64,000 nt of DNA from G963675935 sp963823895 (GTDB lineage Bacteria; Planctomycetota; Planctomycetia; Pirellulales; Thermoguttaceae). The position numbers were made by a program, and so were the translations under genes. Below, in pieces: positions 53,807-63,198 of the stretch. The stretch is taken from assembly GCA_963823895.1 (NCBI GenBank), contig CAWGNG010000026.1, positions 512,063 through 576,062 on the forward strand, read 5' to 3'. The notes beneath the pieces were generated by a model. That model was not told where the DNA came from. It did no database searches and saw only the letters and a program-made list of their open reading frames with translations. How positions within the stretch are numbered: the first letter of the stretch is position 1; each line of letters starts with the position of its first letter.

Positions 53807-55951
53807 ATGTTTGCAATGTCACGCCGCTTGCTGTCGCTGTCGGTTTTCCTGCTTGTCGGCGGCGTGTCGCGCGGCGAAGTCCCACCGCCCGCAGCCACCC
53901 CCGCCAAGATCGTCGTCAGCGGTCCCACGTCTACGGCCGTCGATATCAAGATCGTCAAAGTCGATCAGCAAATCCCCAAGACTTACGCCGGCAAGTTGAT
54001 CCACAACACCCCTGGCTTCCAGTTCTACGTCAGTAAGCACTATGCCTTGAAATCGAGCCGGGATGAAAACTACTCCAGAATGATCCTGGAAGTCGCCGAG
54101 TTGGCCTATCCGCATTGGGTGGCGATGGTGGGGGCCGAGCCGCCGGAGCCCGACACCCGCATGTACTTCGTCTGCGCCAACAGCGGCCCTCAGATGATCG
54201 AGGCCATGAAGAGCGACGTAGGCATGGGCACCGCCGGCGGCTTCGGCGGCGGCATCACCATCTACAACAACCACTCCGCCTACAACTACCAAAGCGGAAC
54301 GCTCCTCTACCACCAACGTGCCCTGGTGATCCACGAAAATCTGCACATGCTGCAAATGATCGTCTACGGCACCGGCGGCTCGGAGGACTTCACGTATAGC
54401 GGCGAGCAGCACGTCTACGATCCGGCCAAGAAGCAACTCACCGTAATGTGCCTCGACAAGGCGCCGACCAACAATTGGACCGACGTCGGGTTGGCGGCCC
54501 TGCGGAAGGACTTTATCCCCATGCCGAAGGCCGCCGACGCGCTCTGGGGCGCCGGCGGCGGCAGCGGCGTCATATATCAGCAGTTCCTCTGGCGCGATCC
54601 CGATCGCTGGCTGAAATGGTGCGTCTGGCGCGACGAATACTACGCCAGCCGACTGGATCACGAGCCGAACTCGCGGCTGATGGCAGACATCTTCGGCCCG
54701 CTCGATAAACTCAACGGCGATTGGGCGCGCTGGGTCCGGCAGACGTGCAATTCGTTCCACTTCGTCGATTGGGGATGGGAACAGGAGGGCAACGCCCTGT
54801 TCGCCTACGGATTTCCTTGGGACGGCCGCTATTGGTCCCAAACCGATCTGAATTATGCCCCGCAGGAGAAACTGGATTACGATCCGCTGCGGATGGATTA
54901 TCCCGCCGAGCCGCGGCCGTCGATTGTCGGACCCGTGAAGCAAGGCGTGGCAGAACCTTCCGTCGGCTACGTCCTCGATTTCTCCCGCGGCCTGGGTTGC
55001 TGGGGCGGATTCGGGCTGGGCGTCGACGGCCGCTCGCTCTGCCAAGTGGTCCTCGTCGAAGGCCGGACCTTGGTGATCGACGGCAAGGATTGGGGAATCG
55101 CGCGGAGCGAGCTTCCGCTCCCGCCCGCGCTCAAAGACGCGGCCAAGGCCGACGGGCTCCGCTACGGCGTTACGATTCGCATCAAGAAGCGGAGACTGGA
55201 AGTGACGGTCCGGGCCGGCCGACGGGGAGCGATCAAACAGTTCACCACCGCAGTGCCGATCACCGCGGCCCAGCGGCAACGGCTCATGAGCCAGCACATC
55301 GCGATTATCGGAAAGGGCGCCTACCCAATCATCACGCCGTGGCTCGACGACGGCCGCCGTCTGCCGCCCGATCTGACCAAACCGGCAGCGCCGAACTTCT
55401 GGCGATTCGCCGGCATGGACCGACTTCTGACCCTCTACAAGGCGGCGTGGCGGCTGAAGGAGAAAGCACCCAAGTCGCTGCTGGCGCTGAAGGCCGAAAT
55501 GCTCGACGCGGTCGAGAAGGACGCCGACGCCCAAGCCGCGGCCGTCAGTGCCTATGAATCTCAAATCCTTGGAGTCTTTTCCGACGTGCGCCGCTGCAAC
55601 GCCGCCGCCCAGCCGATGGCCCTCGCCCTGGCCGACCTGACCGGAACCACGATCTTCCTTAGCGGCCCCAGCAAAGGCGACGCGCCTAACAACGTTATCT
55701 TCAACATCAAGCTGCTCAACCGGCTAACCAACAGCGTAACCGCCGCAGTCCGCTCCCCCGGGCCCGCTGCCGCTCCGCTGCATCCGGTCGCGCTTCACCT
55801 CTACCGCCCCACGACGATCACCGCCGCACGCCGCGTGCCCACACAGCAAAAGTCAACCACGATCACGATCACCGTGGAACTGACCTGGCGCGGCGAAAAG
55901 ATCACGATTCCGTTCGCCGAGACGATCACGAACTCGTCGGTCCCGCGATGA
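53807..55951 (+). CDS. Secreted HExxH-containing protein, putative metallopeptidase
   Basis: A 714-residue protein with a signal peptide (RRLLSLSVFLLVGGVSRGE). A zinc-type motif HENLHMLQM is at about residue 177, after the aromatic stretch YHQRALVI and before TGGSEDFTYSGEQHVY, where an acidic third ligand could lie. The middle contains tryptophan-rich segments (WRDPDRWLKWCVWRDEYY). A beta-rich region (VGYVLDFSRGLGCWGGFGLG) and a C-terminal strand-rich domain follow. This looks like a gluzincin-type peptidase with carbohydrate- or protein-binding modules, but the family is not known to me. ATG 53816 is an alternative start. Confidence 0.65.
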   Translation: MFAMSRRLLSLSVFLLVGGVSRGEVPPPAATPAKIVVSGPTSTAVDIKIVKVDQQIPKTYAGKLIHNTPGFQFYVSKHYALKSSRDENYSRMILEVAELAYPHWVAMVGAEPPEPDTRMYFVCANSGPQMIEAMKSDVGMGTAGGFGGGITIYNNHSAYNYQSGTLLYHQRALVIHENLHMLQMIVYGTGGSEDFTYSGEQHVYDPAKKQLTVMCLDKAPTNNWTDVGLAALRKDFIPMPKAADALWGAGGGSGVIYQQFLWRDPDRWLKWCVWRDEYYASRLDHEPNSRLMADIFGPLDKLNGDWARWVRQTCNSFHFVDWGWEQEGNALFAYGFPWDGRYWSQTDLNYAPQEKLDYDPLRMDYPAEPRPSIVGPVKQGVAEPSVGYVLDFSRGLGCWGGFGLGVDGRSLCQVVLVEGRTLVIDGKDWGIARSELPLPPALKDAAKADGLRYGVTIRIKKRRLEVTVRAGRRGAIKQFTTAVPITAAQRQRLMSQHIAIIGKGAYPIITPWLDDGRRLPPDLTKPAAPNFWRFAGMDRLLTLYKAAWRLKEKAPKSLLALKAEMLDAVEKDADAQAAAVSAYESQILGVFSDVRRCNAAAQPMALALADLTGTTIFLSGPSKGDAPNNVIFNIKLLNRLTNSVTAAVRSPGPAAAPLHPVALHLYRPTTITAARRVPTQQKSTTITITVELTWRGEKITIPFAETITNSSVPR

Positions 55952-55998
55952 GAGATTCTCTGCCTGCCGGTGCGGTAGAGACGGGCCCTCTTCGCCGA

Positions 55999-56883
55999 TT
56001 AGTTTCTGTTGCCCGAGAAATCGAAGGTGATTTCTGTGCTATCGCCAGGCCGCAGAATGACCGTTCTTGTATCCTCGAAGGTCTTTCCGTCGCGCGCGAT
56101 CCGGGCATGCACCACGTACCTGTAACTGTACCCGTATATCAATCCCTTCGAGATATACACGCGCCGACTGCCCGTTATCTTTGTCGCTCTGCCGTTGATA
56201 ACGACCGTTGCGTCGGAAGGAACGGAAACGATCAGTTTCGCCTCGCCGACCTCGTACAGACATCCGCTATCCGGCACCGGTCGGCTCTTTGCATCGTCGT
56301 CGCAACTCGACTGGTCGCATCCCCTGCTTCCATCTTCGTCGCATGTACCGAGGTGCCAATTCTCCCCGCAGTTCAGGTCAAAGTGCAACGGTACCCAAAC
56401 GTACTCTGGCACACCACGGTAGACTGTGTACGACGTCGAATGCGAACTACCGTCAGCGTCGACGCAGCAGCGCACCTGAGTCTCGGCGACGCAGCGTATG
56501 CACTGCTGGAGAACCCAATAGCGACCAGCATCAAGATTGAGGGGTATGTTTCCCCACCGGTCGTTCAATTCGACGGTTATTGATCTGTGACCGCCATCGT
56601 AGACAACATCATTTCTAAAGCCGCGTTTCCCGTTCTTCTGCGCTGAAACGATGAGGTTGCCCTTTGGCAATGTCTTCTTAGGCTTGTACGGCTCCCCACT
56701 CTCCTGGGTCTTCCCTTTATCTATTACCGTTAGAATTCGATCCTTCATCTGTGAAATCCACACAGTTGCCGAGCCAACTGGTGTGGGCCTACCCTCGTAA
56801 CGGACCGACACCTGAAGCCCACCAAAAGCGAGATCACTGACCCCGCACAATGCGATAACGCACATGAGTGGTTGCCGGATCAT
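55999..56883 (-). CDS. Secreted cysteine-rich protein with C-terminal TIGR03000-like domain
   Basis: A 294-residue protein with a signal peptide (LMCVIALCGVSDLAFG). The middle is rich in cysteine (CIRCVAETQVRCC, CGENWHLGTCDEDGSRGCDQSSC), suggesting disulfides. The last 75 residues (LIVSVPSDATVVINGRATKI..., YRYVVHARIARDGKTF, TVILRPGDSTEITFDF) match the TIGR03000 domain, known almost only from planctomycetes. Its start overlaps the upstream gene's stop by four bases (56880-56883). Confidence 0.75.
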   Translation of the reverse strand: MIRQPLMCVIALCGVSDLAFGGLQVSVRYEGRPTPVGSATVWISQMKDRILTVIDKGKTQESGEPYKPKKTLPKGNLIVSAQKNGKRGFRNDVVYDGGHRSITVELNDRWGNIPLNLDAGRYWVLQQCIRCVAETQVRCCVDADGSSHSTSYTVYRGVPEYVWVPLHFDLNCGENWHLGTCDEDGSRGCDQSSCDDDAKSRPVPDSGCLYEVGEAKLIVSVPSDATVVINGRATKITGSRRVYISKGLIYGYSYRYVVHARIARDGKTFEDTRTVILRPGDSTEITFDFSGNRN

Positions 56884-57686
56884 TTTGTTTCCCGCTCTTG
56901 GTAGTAGGCCGTAACCGTCATGATACCGTTCTTCACAAGCCCATTCGCATCAAGCAGCTTCAGGAGCTTCTCTGTATTGATCGAGGAAGCACGATTTGTT
57001 CGACGAAGGCAAACTCTAATTGTGTACTGTTTCGTCTCATCGACGCACAAGCCAACTTCCCTATGAAGTTTTGTTTCAGCGCATGGAAGATAGTCGGCTT
57101 GCTTGGTTATGTCGGCTGAATTATCCGTCATTCCGACGTACACGCCCATCTTCTGGATTTCCCAGGACTCTTCGACTCCTTTCGGCGACACAGAGACATC
57201 AATAACGATTGGATCAGGCAATACCAAGCCGCTTTGTGACGGCACAAACGTAGCGTATGCGTATATAGTCCCATCCTCTGTCGAGGCTCTTTCTGCGCGG
57301 ACGATCGGTAAACAGACTGGATGCGGTTTACCGGAAAGGCGCCCCACCCATCCTTCATACGTGACACACGCCGCCATTATAAGGCACAGAAATACCGTCC
57401 ATCGTAAGAACATAGTCGTGCTCCTATCGTGAGCCGGCACGGCCGATTTATATGACTTCCGCAGGAATAACATAAGCGCCATCCCGAACAGGGGGATTGC
57501 GCAGGCAACCACGTGAATCAACAATAAGGTCCCATCGAGCCGAATATGATTGACATAGATGTAGCCAACCATCGCTCCCAACTCCGTATATAGCAAAGCC
57601 TCCAGCGCGATTGCCTCCCGGACGGCATGCTTCGCGCCATCACTGTCCTTCAATTCCGGTTGTGAGAACGAGTCGCCCACAGTCAT
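56880..57686 (-). CDS. Membrane protein of unknown function, operon partner of the TIGR03000 protein
   Basis: A 268-residue protein read from ATG 57686; the frame is open to 57845, but that extension is low in protein-like composition. Three hydrophobic segments lie in the first half (ALLYTELGAMVGYIYVN, TLLLIHVVACAIPLFGMALMLF, WTVFLCLIMAACVTY), then a periplasmic part with paired cysteines. No family recognised. It is the first gene of a two-gene operon. Codon use is less GC-biased than neighbours, which may mean recent acquisition. The gap 57687-57961 holds no gene. Confidence 0.55.
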   Translation of the reverse strand: MTVGDSFSQPELKDSDGAKHAVREAIALEALLYTELGAMVGYIYVNHIRLDGTLLLIHVVACAIPLFGMALMLFLRKSYKSAVPAHDRSTTMFLRWTVFLCLIMAACVTYEGWVGRLSGKPHPVCLPIVRAERASTEDGTIYAYATFVPSQSGLVLPDPIVIDVSVSPKGVEESWEIQKMGVYVGMTDNSADITKQADYLPCAETKLHREVGLCVDETKQYTIRVCLRRTNRASSINTEKLLKLLDANGLVKNGIMTVTAYYQERETK

Positions 57687-57961
57687 TCGTAGTACTCGCG
57701 AGACCTCCCGATGGGTCGGTCCTTGCCAAGGGGCCGCGACTCCATGTCCACCACAGTGCGACCATGAGCTGCCAAGCCAGACGCATGAGAAGACGCAGTG
57801 ATCCCACAAGGAGAGAACCCCACGCAAACCTACGTACCGACACACTCCTGCTAGAATTTAGGTTAGGGACGTATCGCTGTCAAGCAAATGCGGCGGCGCG
57901 TAGAAACGTGGAAACAAGGCCCGTTCGGAGCAAAACTGGAGGTTTCAGCCGGCAACATGGG

Positions 57962-59080
57962 CTACCTCCCCTGTCTTGCGATCAGTCGCTCCTCCTGTTC
58001 GGGATCGAGCCCGCCGCGGAGGGCCATCGTGGCGACGGACATGGCGCCGTTGCGGACGAGAATCTGGTCGGCCTGGGTGTCCTTGAGACGGTCGCGGACC
58101 GCCAGCGGCGGCGCGATGCCGCGAATGTCGATCGCCGTCAGCGCGTCGGCCGGCAATCGGCCCGCGGACACCGCGTTCCGCACCGCGTGACGCAGCAACT
58201 CCACGTCGTCGGCGAGCATCTCGTGCTGGAGCCGGTCGAAGATTTTGACCGCCGGGCCCTCGGCCACCATCGTCGAACTGTAGTTCGCGTTGCTGGCGTC
58301 GCTGCTGAGCATGAACTCGGGCATGACCAGCCGGCTGGCGACCGCACGCAGCTCGGCCTGCAACACCGTCACGTAGCGGCCGGCGTCGATGCCCGCCGCG
58401 GGAAACTGATAGTCGGTCCCCGCCACCGCGTCGAGAATCGTGCCGGGGGCAAAGCGGCGAAAATGGCTCGTGCGGCCGGTGGCTGCGCTCGTCACCGTCC
58501 TGTCGGCCTGGTTGGCGACGAAATCGGCCAGCCCGGCGGCGGTGGCGGCGGTGTGTTTGCGAATTACGGCGATCGCCGACTGAATCTCGGCCACCACGCT
58601 CATGTTCCGCAGCAGCTTTTCCGCGCGGCGAAGGTTCTTTCGCACCGGATAGAACAACGGCAGGCCGCGCCGCACGTTGCCATCGACGTTCGCCTTGCGG
58701 TGCTGGATTTCGTCGGCGTCGATCAGCCGGCCGTCGATCCAGTAGCCCAGCACGGTCTCGACGTCGTTCGGGTCGGTCTGAATGCCGAAACTGGCCGAGG
58801 GATCGGCGATGCGGTCGCTCGGCGCGGCCACCTGGGCCGGCTCGACGAACCGCACGAGCGTCGTGCCGTCGGCGGCCGCGAAGAGCCGCAGGAAGCACTC
58901 GCCGTCGCGGTCCTTGCGGCGGACGATCTCCTGCTGCCGCCGCTGCCAGGAGTTGAGGCGGACGAACTCATCGAGCACGAGTTGCACGGCCAGCACCAGG
59001 GCGTCGTCGCCCGACCCGCCGCGAGCCGCCACGGCCCGGTAGGCGTGCCCGCTGCCGACGATGTAGCTGATGCGGTTTTC
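57962..59080 (-). pseudogene. Phage portal protein, truncated remnant
   Basis: The frame ENRISYIVGSGHAYRAVAARGG... begins directly after a TAA at 59081-59083, and an internal GTG at 59032 is the first start codon. The sequence matches lambda-type portals: GECFLRLFAAADG, ETVLGYWIDGRLIDADEIQHRKANVDGNVRRGLPLFYPVRKNL, then RLVMPEFMLSSDASNANYSSTMVAEGPAVK. Portals of this type have about 100 more residues before ENRISY, so the N-terminus is lost. No terminase, head or tail genes remain. A degraded prophage. Confidence 0.7.
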
Positions 59081-59160
59081 TTACCCACTTACCCGCTATA
59101 CAAAATGTTGTTTACTTCACTCGCATTGATGTTTCAGGTCAGACAACGCGGGAAAAAGCG

Positions 59161-59340
59161 ATGGATCTCCTGCAATCGCTTTACGAGCCGGGTAAGCCCG
59201 TGACATCGAAGGTCATGGCCAAGCGGCTGGGGGTGAGCGAGACGCGAATAGGGCACATTCTCGGTGAAGCCAGGCGGGCAGGGCTCGTGCGGTCGATTCC
59301 ACAACAGGGCTGGGAGCCAACGCAGCCGGAGGGAACTTAG
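59161..59340 (+). CDS. Small winged-helix/HTH protein, 59 residues
   Basis: Starts ATG 59161, with GGGA about ten bases upstream. The protein MDLLQSLYEPGKPVTSKVMA continues with KRLGVSETRIGHILGEARRA and GLVRSIPQQGWEP, a helix-turn-helix followed by a wing-like strand. It lies divergent from the portal remnant, after an AT-rich 80-base stretch that could hold a promoter. Probably a phage-derived regulator. Confidence 0.55.
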   Translation: MDLLQSLYEPGKPVTSKVMAKRLGVSETRIGHILGEARRAGLVRSIPQQGWEPTQPEGT

Positions 59341-59435
59341 ACCGGTGTACCCGGCTGGCCAATTTGTCGTAGCGAGCCATTTCGCCCACGGCGCGGTCGT
59401 GATAGACACGGCTGTTTGGCTCGGGAGATGAAACC

Positions 59436-59774
59436 ATGAAGATGCGAACGAAGCCCCTTACGCCGCTCAAGGCAATCAGGGCAAACTGCCTTGGGTGCTC
59501 CGGCGGCAGCCCGGCCGAAGTGCGTCTGTGCGTGATCCCAGAATGCCCGTTGTACGGCTACCGTTTCGGCAAGAGGCCCAAGACCGTCCAGAAGGCCAAT
59601 GAGAAGCGAGCCGCGAAGAAAACGCGAGTAGGCGTGGAGAAATCTGCGCCAGAAGCCAAATCAGAGCCTACCAGGGAAGATCGACCAGCGGACGAAGCGA
59701 TTAGGCCGGCCATGCTCACCGGGCACCAGGGCGGCGAAACGGGGCATGAAGCCGATCGGGAAGCCCAACCATGA
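59436..59774 (+). CDS. Phage-type cysteine-rich small protein
   Basis: A 112-residue protein. The first 50 residues, KAIRANCLGCSGGSPAEVRLCVIPECPLYGYRFGKRP, carry four cysteines in a pattern (CxxC, then C-x(4)-C) I recall from small prophage-associated proteins; a zinc-binding role is likely. The remainder is charged and disordered. Its stop overlaps the next start by ATGA. Confidence 0.6.
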   Translation: MKMRTKPLTPLKAIRANCLGCSGGSPAEVRLCVIPECPLYGYRFGKRPKTVQKANEKRAAKKTRVGVEKSAPEAKSEPTREDRPADEAIRPAMLTGHQGGETGHEADREAQP

Positions 59775-60214
59775 CCAAGACATCGACCCAGACCACGCCC
59801 GGCGCAGAGAGGGCAGCTAGCCCACGTCGCATCGCGCCAGAAGCGATTCTGGAGCAATGCCTCGACAGCGGCCAGGCCGGTATGGAGCATGGAGGTAAAG
59901 ATGGGCCACAAGCCGGCGTTGAAGTTCAGTCTACGGCGCACCAGTGCGTTCCAACGGCCCTGGACGGCTTCCGGGTCATCGAAGGGCGTCGGCGCTCGAA
60001 AACACCCCCGGAATCCTTGCGTTTGTCGATGTCCGGCGATCAGGTCGCCCTGGATGGCTTCCGGGTCGTCCGAAGGCGTCCGCGCTCGCCAAGGCCGGTA
60101 TCAGCCCCGCGCTACGGCGCCAGAATCGAATCTGGCGGTCGGCGGTCGGTCGAGATCAGGCCGGCGTCAGTGCCGCCGAAAGTTGATCCAGCCTCCGGGC
60201 TGCTTTGGCGATAG
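59771..60214 (+). CDS. Hypothetical protein with an internal duplicated segment
   Basis: A 147-residue frame coupled by ATGA to the previous gene. It contains two copies of ALDGFRV followed by basic residues, reflecting a direct DNA repeat of about 40 bases at 59958 and 60048 (CCCTGGACGGCTTCCGGGTC and a near copy). No family recognised. It may be an open frame through repeat DNA rather than a working gene. Confidence 0.35.
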   Translation: MTKTSTQTTPGAERAASPRRIAPEAILEQCLDSGQAGMEHGGKDGPQAGVEVQSTAHQCVPTALDGFRVIEGRRRSKTPPESLRLSMSGDQVALDGFRVVRRRPRSPRPVSAPRYGARIESGGRRSVEIRPASVPPKVDPASGLLWR

Positions 60215-60277
60215 GGCGCTGCCTACAACCGTCCGACAAGTCGTGTAAAATGGATTAGGCAAGATAGGAGGTTTCGT

Positions 60278-60814
60278 ATGGAAGAGAGCAAGATCGAATT
60301 ACACGACCGCCTGCGGCGTGAGGGCCGCTGGAACGAAGCCGCCGTTTGGAAGGATGCCAAGATCAAAGAGCTTCGCGCCACGGGCATGAAGCGGGCAGAG
60401 GCGAAGGAAGAGGCTTGGCGACTGATGGCGGAGAAGTTCCCGCCCCTGCCCAAACCAGAGCGGGACGAGGACGATGACGACTATGAGGACGACTTCGACG
60501 ACGAGCTTGAGGATGAGGACGAGGATCAAAAGGAGAACGAGTTGTACGACTTTCTCGAAGCAGAGGACGTCTACGCGTGGCTAGAGTACTACTGTGACGG
60601 AAGAAACTGGCATCCGTTTCTCGACAAGCTGGTCGAGATGACCAAACAGTGGTCACAGTTCGGGAAACAGTGGTGTCGCGATCAGGATCTTTCACTCGAT
60701 AACAACAAAAAACGCGAGTTGCATCAAGCGGTTGCCGACTTCGTTGCTTGCCGGCTGTGGCCGCTGCCTCCTCCCGTCACCACCGCACATAAGCTCGGCT
60801 CCCCTAAAACCTGA
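60278..60814 (+). CDS. Hypothetical acidic protein
   Basis: A 178-residue protein with a strong AGGAGG about nine bases before ATG 60278. The N-terminus is helical and basic (LHDRLRREGRWNEAAVWKDAKI). The centre has an acidic run of about 30 residues (DEDDDDYEDDFDDELEDEDE). The C-terminal half is aromatic and helical (VYAWLEYYCDGRNWHPFLDKL). Function unknown; probably part of the phage-derived block. Confidence 0.6.
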   Translation: MEESKIELHDRLRREGRWNEAAVWKDAKIKELRATGMKRAEAKEEAWRLMAEKFPPLPKPERDEDDDDYEDDFDDELEDEDEDQKENELYDFLEAEDVYAWLEYYCDGRNWHPFLDKLVEMTKQWSQFGKQWCRDQDLSLDNNKKRELHQAVADFVACRLWPLPPPVTTAHKLGSPKT

Positions 60815-60847
60815 GTTTGGCTCATTGGAGAGGGGGGCCGGCTTGTA

Positions 60848-61171
60848 ATGCGTGCGATCCGGGAATTGCGGGACCGCTGGTTCGGCGGCCGGAGGCTCGA
60901 CAACGACACGATGAACAAGTTGCATCGTCTGGTTGCCGTACACCCTTGTTTGGCCGTCGATGGCCGGCTGGGTCCGTCCCTGGAAACTGTCGTCGATTGC
61001 CGCAACGGCCTGCTCTTGATTGTCGAGCGCCGCCCGGAGCCGCCGAAGCAAACCCCCACCGATGTGCCTGTTTCCACGGAAGCCGCAGCCCCCAGTGTAC
61101 CCGTTGCCGCGGCTTCTGAGGCTGAAAAGCCAGCCGTTGCACAGGCGGGCGCGGTCGCGCAAGGCTCCTGA
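60848..61171 (+). CDS. Hypothetical small protein
   Basis: A 107-residue protein whose N-terminal 60 residues look folded (IRELRDRWFGGRRLDNDTMN, then VDGRLGPSLETVVDCRNGLL). The tail is Pro/Ala-rich and disordered. It begins 33 bases after the acidic protein's stop. No ribosome site stands out. No family recognised. Confidence 0.4.
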   Translation: MRAIRELRDRWFGGRRLDNDTMNKLHRLVAVHPCLAVDGRLGPSLETVVDCRNGLLLIVERRPEPPKQTPTDVPVSTEAAAPSVPVAAASEAEKPAVAQAGAVAQGS

Positions 61172-61403
61172 TCGGTCATTTGCGGCACCGGGATGCCGTC
61201 AGCCGGTCGGCCCTGCCCCGCCAATGGCTGCCAAGAGCGCCGAATTCCGGCCACAGTATATCCATTTCCGTTCCACGACACGCACAAAGAAAGGCCATCG
61301 CGTAGGCGCAGGCTCACGCGCGAGGCTACCTCCTTGGTGGTATGTTGTGAGTCCTGGCCGGCACCGCCTCGACTGCTCAAGGCTGGCATCCTGGCGATGA
61401 TCC

Positions 61404-61513
61404 GGGCGGCTGGCGGGGTGGAATGATCGGCAGCCGACCCCATAAATCTCAGCGAAGACAAAACTACCCTTAGTATGGGCGGCAGGCGGGGTGGAATGAT
61501 CGGCAGCCGACCC
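61404..61513. repeat. 37-base direct repeat pair
   Basis: GGGCGGCTGGCGGGGTGGAA continues to 61440 as copy 1; copy 2 spans 61477-61513 with one mismatch (T to A). They are 73 bases apart, in the 497-base gene-free gap 61172-61668, which otherwise holds only the ribosome site AAGGAG at 61657. Confidence 0.85.
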
Positions 61514-61668
61514 GGCGCAAGTGGCGTGCGTCACGCCGGAAGCGCTCTCGATATTCCCAAGAAGATACCCCTTGGAGGCCAGCTTTGTGGCAGCCCGTAG
61601 CCGGTGGGCGCGTTGTCAGGGGTCTGAGTGGCGGATAACATACCTTGGGCCGTTGCAAGGAGCGAACC

Positions 61669-63198
61669 ATGAAGCGCGCCTGTCTGTTCTTCACTTGGCT
61701 GCTGTTCATCCTTTTCGCGTGTTGCAACGCCGCCTCGTCAGATGAGGCGATGAAGCCCCTCGTTTTGGAAAAATCCGGCCCGGAGCGGCAGTTGCCGCAG
61801 CGGTTGCTAGGCGCATCGGCGGAAGCTCTGATCGAGCATCTCATCGACAATCCACGAAAGGTGGCTGCCCTCAAGGCAATGGACCTGGCCTTCGTGCGAT
61901 TTCCGGGGGGATCGCAATCCAACTATTACGACTGGCGCACGGGACTCCTCGATATGCCGTCTACGCCGCGAAGCTCGCCGTACATGCGGTTCTGGGCCGA
62001 GATCGCCCCCAAAATCCGCACCGGCTTCCCACAGGGGGTCAAGATCGCGGAATACACGAAATTCGCCAGGGAAGTCGGCGCCGAAGTCGTGCTGGTTCCC
62101 AACCTGGAGACATCGAGCATTGTCGAACAGGTCGAGTGGTTCCGTCAGATGCAAGCCGCCGGGGTCGTGCCCCGTTATGTCGAGTTGGGCAACGAGTTCT
62201 GGATCGCGATGGGTTTCGACCCGGACGTGCTGAAACGCTGGCCGGACGAGCCGACCACGATGCGGATTATGAAGCAGTATTGCGATGCCCTGCGGCCCTA
62301 TTTCCCGCCGGGCACCCGCGTGGCGGTGCAGAGCGCGGCCAGTGCTTTCTGGCTTCGCGGCAATCCGGTCCGCCCCACCGGACGGCGTTTAAGGCAGTGG
62401 GATGTTGACTTGAAACCAGCGGGCTGGTTTGACGCCGTGACGATCCATCCCTATCCGCGCATGGACACGATCATGGGAGAGCGCGGGGCAGCCCAAGGTT
62501 GGCATCGCCCGGAGGAGGCGATGAAATTGTTCAGAGCCCTTCTGGCCCATTGCGATCAGGGCACCGACTGCGTCATCGCGGACGTTCGGCAGCGACTGCC
62601 CGACAAGGACATTTGGGTCACTGAATGGAATACTCGTGGGGCAGACTACCAAAGCAAGGATGAGCCGACCCCGGCCATGCACGTCCAACTCGTTTCCCGT
62701 ATGACGTTTGCGCTGCTACGTCACCGCGAGGTCACGATGTCGTTGTTCTTTACTCTGAACTTCTTGCGGCACGGCCCGGCGGGCGGAGCCTTCCAATCCG
62801 ATGGACAGGGTCGCTACCGGCCGATGCCCCACGTACTCGCCCTCCGCTGGTTCCATGAAGCGGCCAACGGCGGAGCGACCTACCAGCGGTTCCTCGAATC
62901 CGGGGCCCACCGGATACCGGGCGACGGTGCGCCGGCCGAGAGTTATTTCGAGGTGGAGGCAGCCCTGTTCCGTAAGTCGAAAGCGGTTACGCTCATCATT
63001 CAGAACTGCTCGGCCGAACAGCGGGTTTTTCGGTTGCCGAAATCGGTTCCAGAGCAGGCCCCGTCCAGGATCGAGACTTTGGCCGCGCCCGATCTGATGG
63101 CTGCCTCGACGAATGTAACGCCCACGGAACAACCCGTGGAGGCTGGCGGCGAGGTCCGCGTCCTGGCCTATTCGATTATGAGGGTCGTTTGGAGGTAG
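61669..63198 (+). CDS. Clan GH-A glycoside hydrolase (GH39/GH51-like), exported
   Basis: A 509-residue protein; ATG 61669 has AAGGAG seven bases before. The N-terminus MKRACLFFTWLLFILFACCNAAS is a signal sequence with a possible lipobox (LFAC). The TIM barrel carries the acid/base glutamate in YVELGNEFWIAMG (about residue 179) and the nucleophile glutamate in DIWVTEWNTRG (about residue 312). This is the GH-A arrangement found in arabinofuranosidases and xylosidases. A C-terminal beta domain follows (AVTLIIQNCSAEQRVFRLP). The substrate is a guess; the second glycan-use gene group in the window. Confidence 0.75.
   Translation: MKRACLFFTWLLFILFACCNAASSDEAMKPLVLEKSGPERQLPQRLLGASAEALIEHLIDNPRKVAALKAMDLAFVRFPGGSQSNYYDWRTGLLDMPSTPRSSPYMRFWAEIAPKIRTGFPQGVKIAEYTKFAREVGAEVVLVPNLETSSIVEQVEWFRQMQAAGVVPRYVELGNEFWIAMGFDPDVLKRWPDEPTTMRIMKQYCDALRPYFPPGTRVAVQSAASAFWLRGNPVRPTGRRLRQWDVDLKPAGWFDAVTIHPYPRMDTIMGERGAAQGWHRPEEAMKLFRALLAHCDQGTDCVIADVRQRLPDKDIWVTEWNTRGADYQSKDEPTPAMHVQLVSRMTFALLRHREVTMSLFFTLNFLRHGPAGGAFQSDGQGRYRPMPHVLALRWFHEAANGGATYQRFLESGAHRIPGDGAPAESYFEVEAALFRKSKAVTLIIQNCSAEQRVFRLPKSVPEQAPSRIETLAAPDLMAASTNVTPTEQPVEAGGEVRVLAYSIMRVVWR

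Noticed and set aside
57611..59203. A 530-codon + strand frame across the portal remnant.
   Set aside because: The opposite strand carries clear portal-protein sequence; the + frame is a GC shadow.
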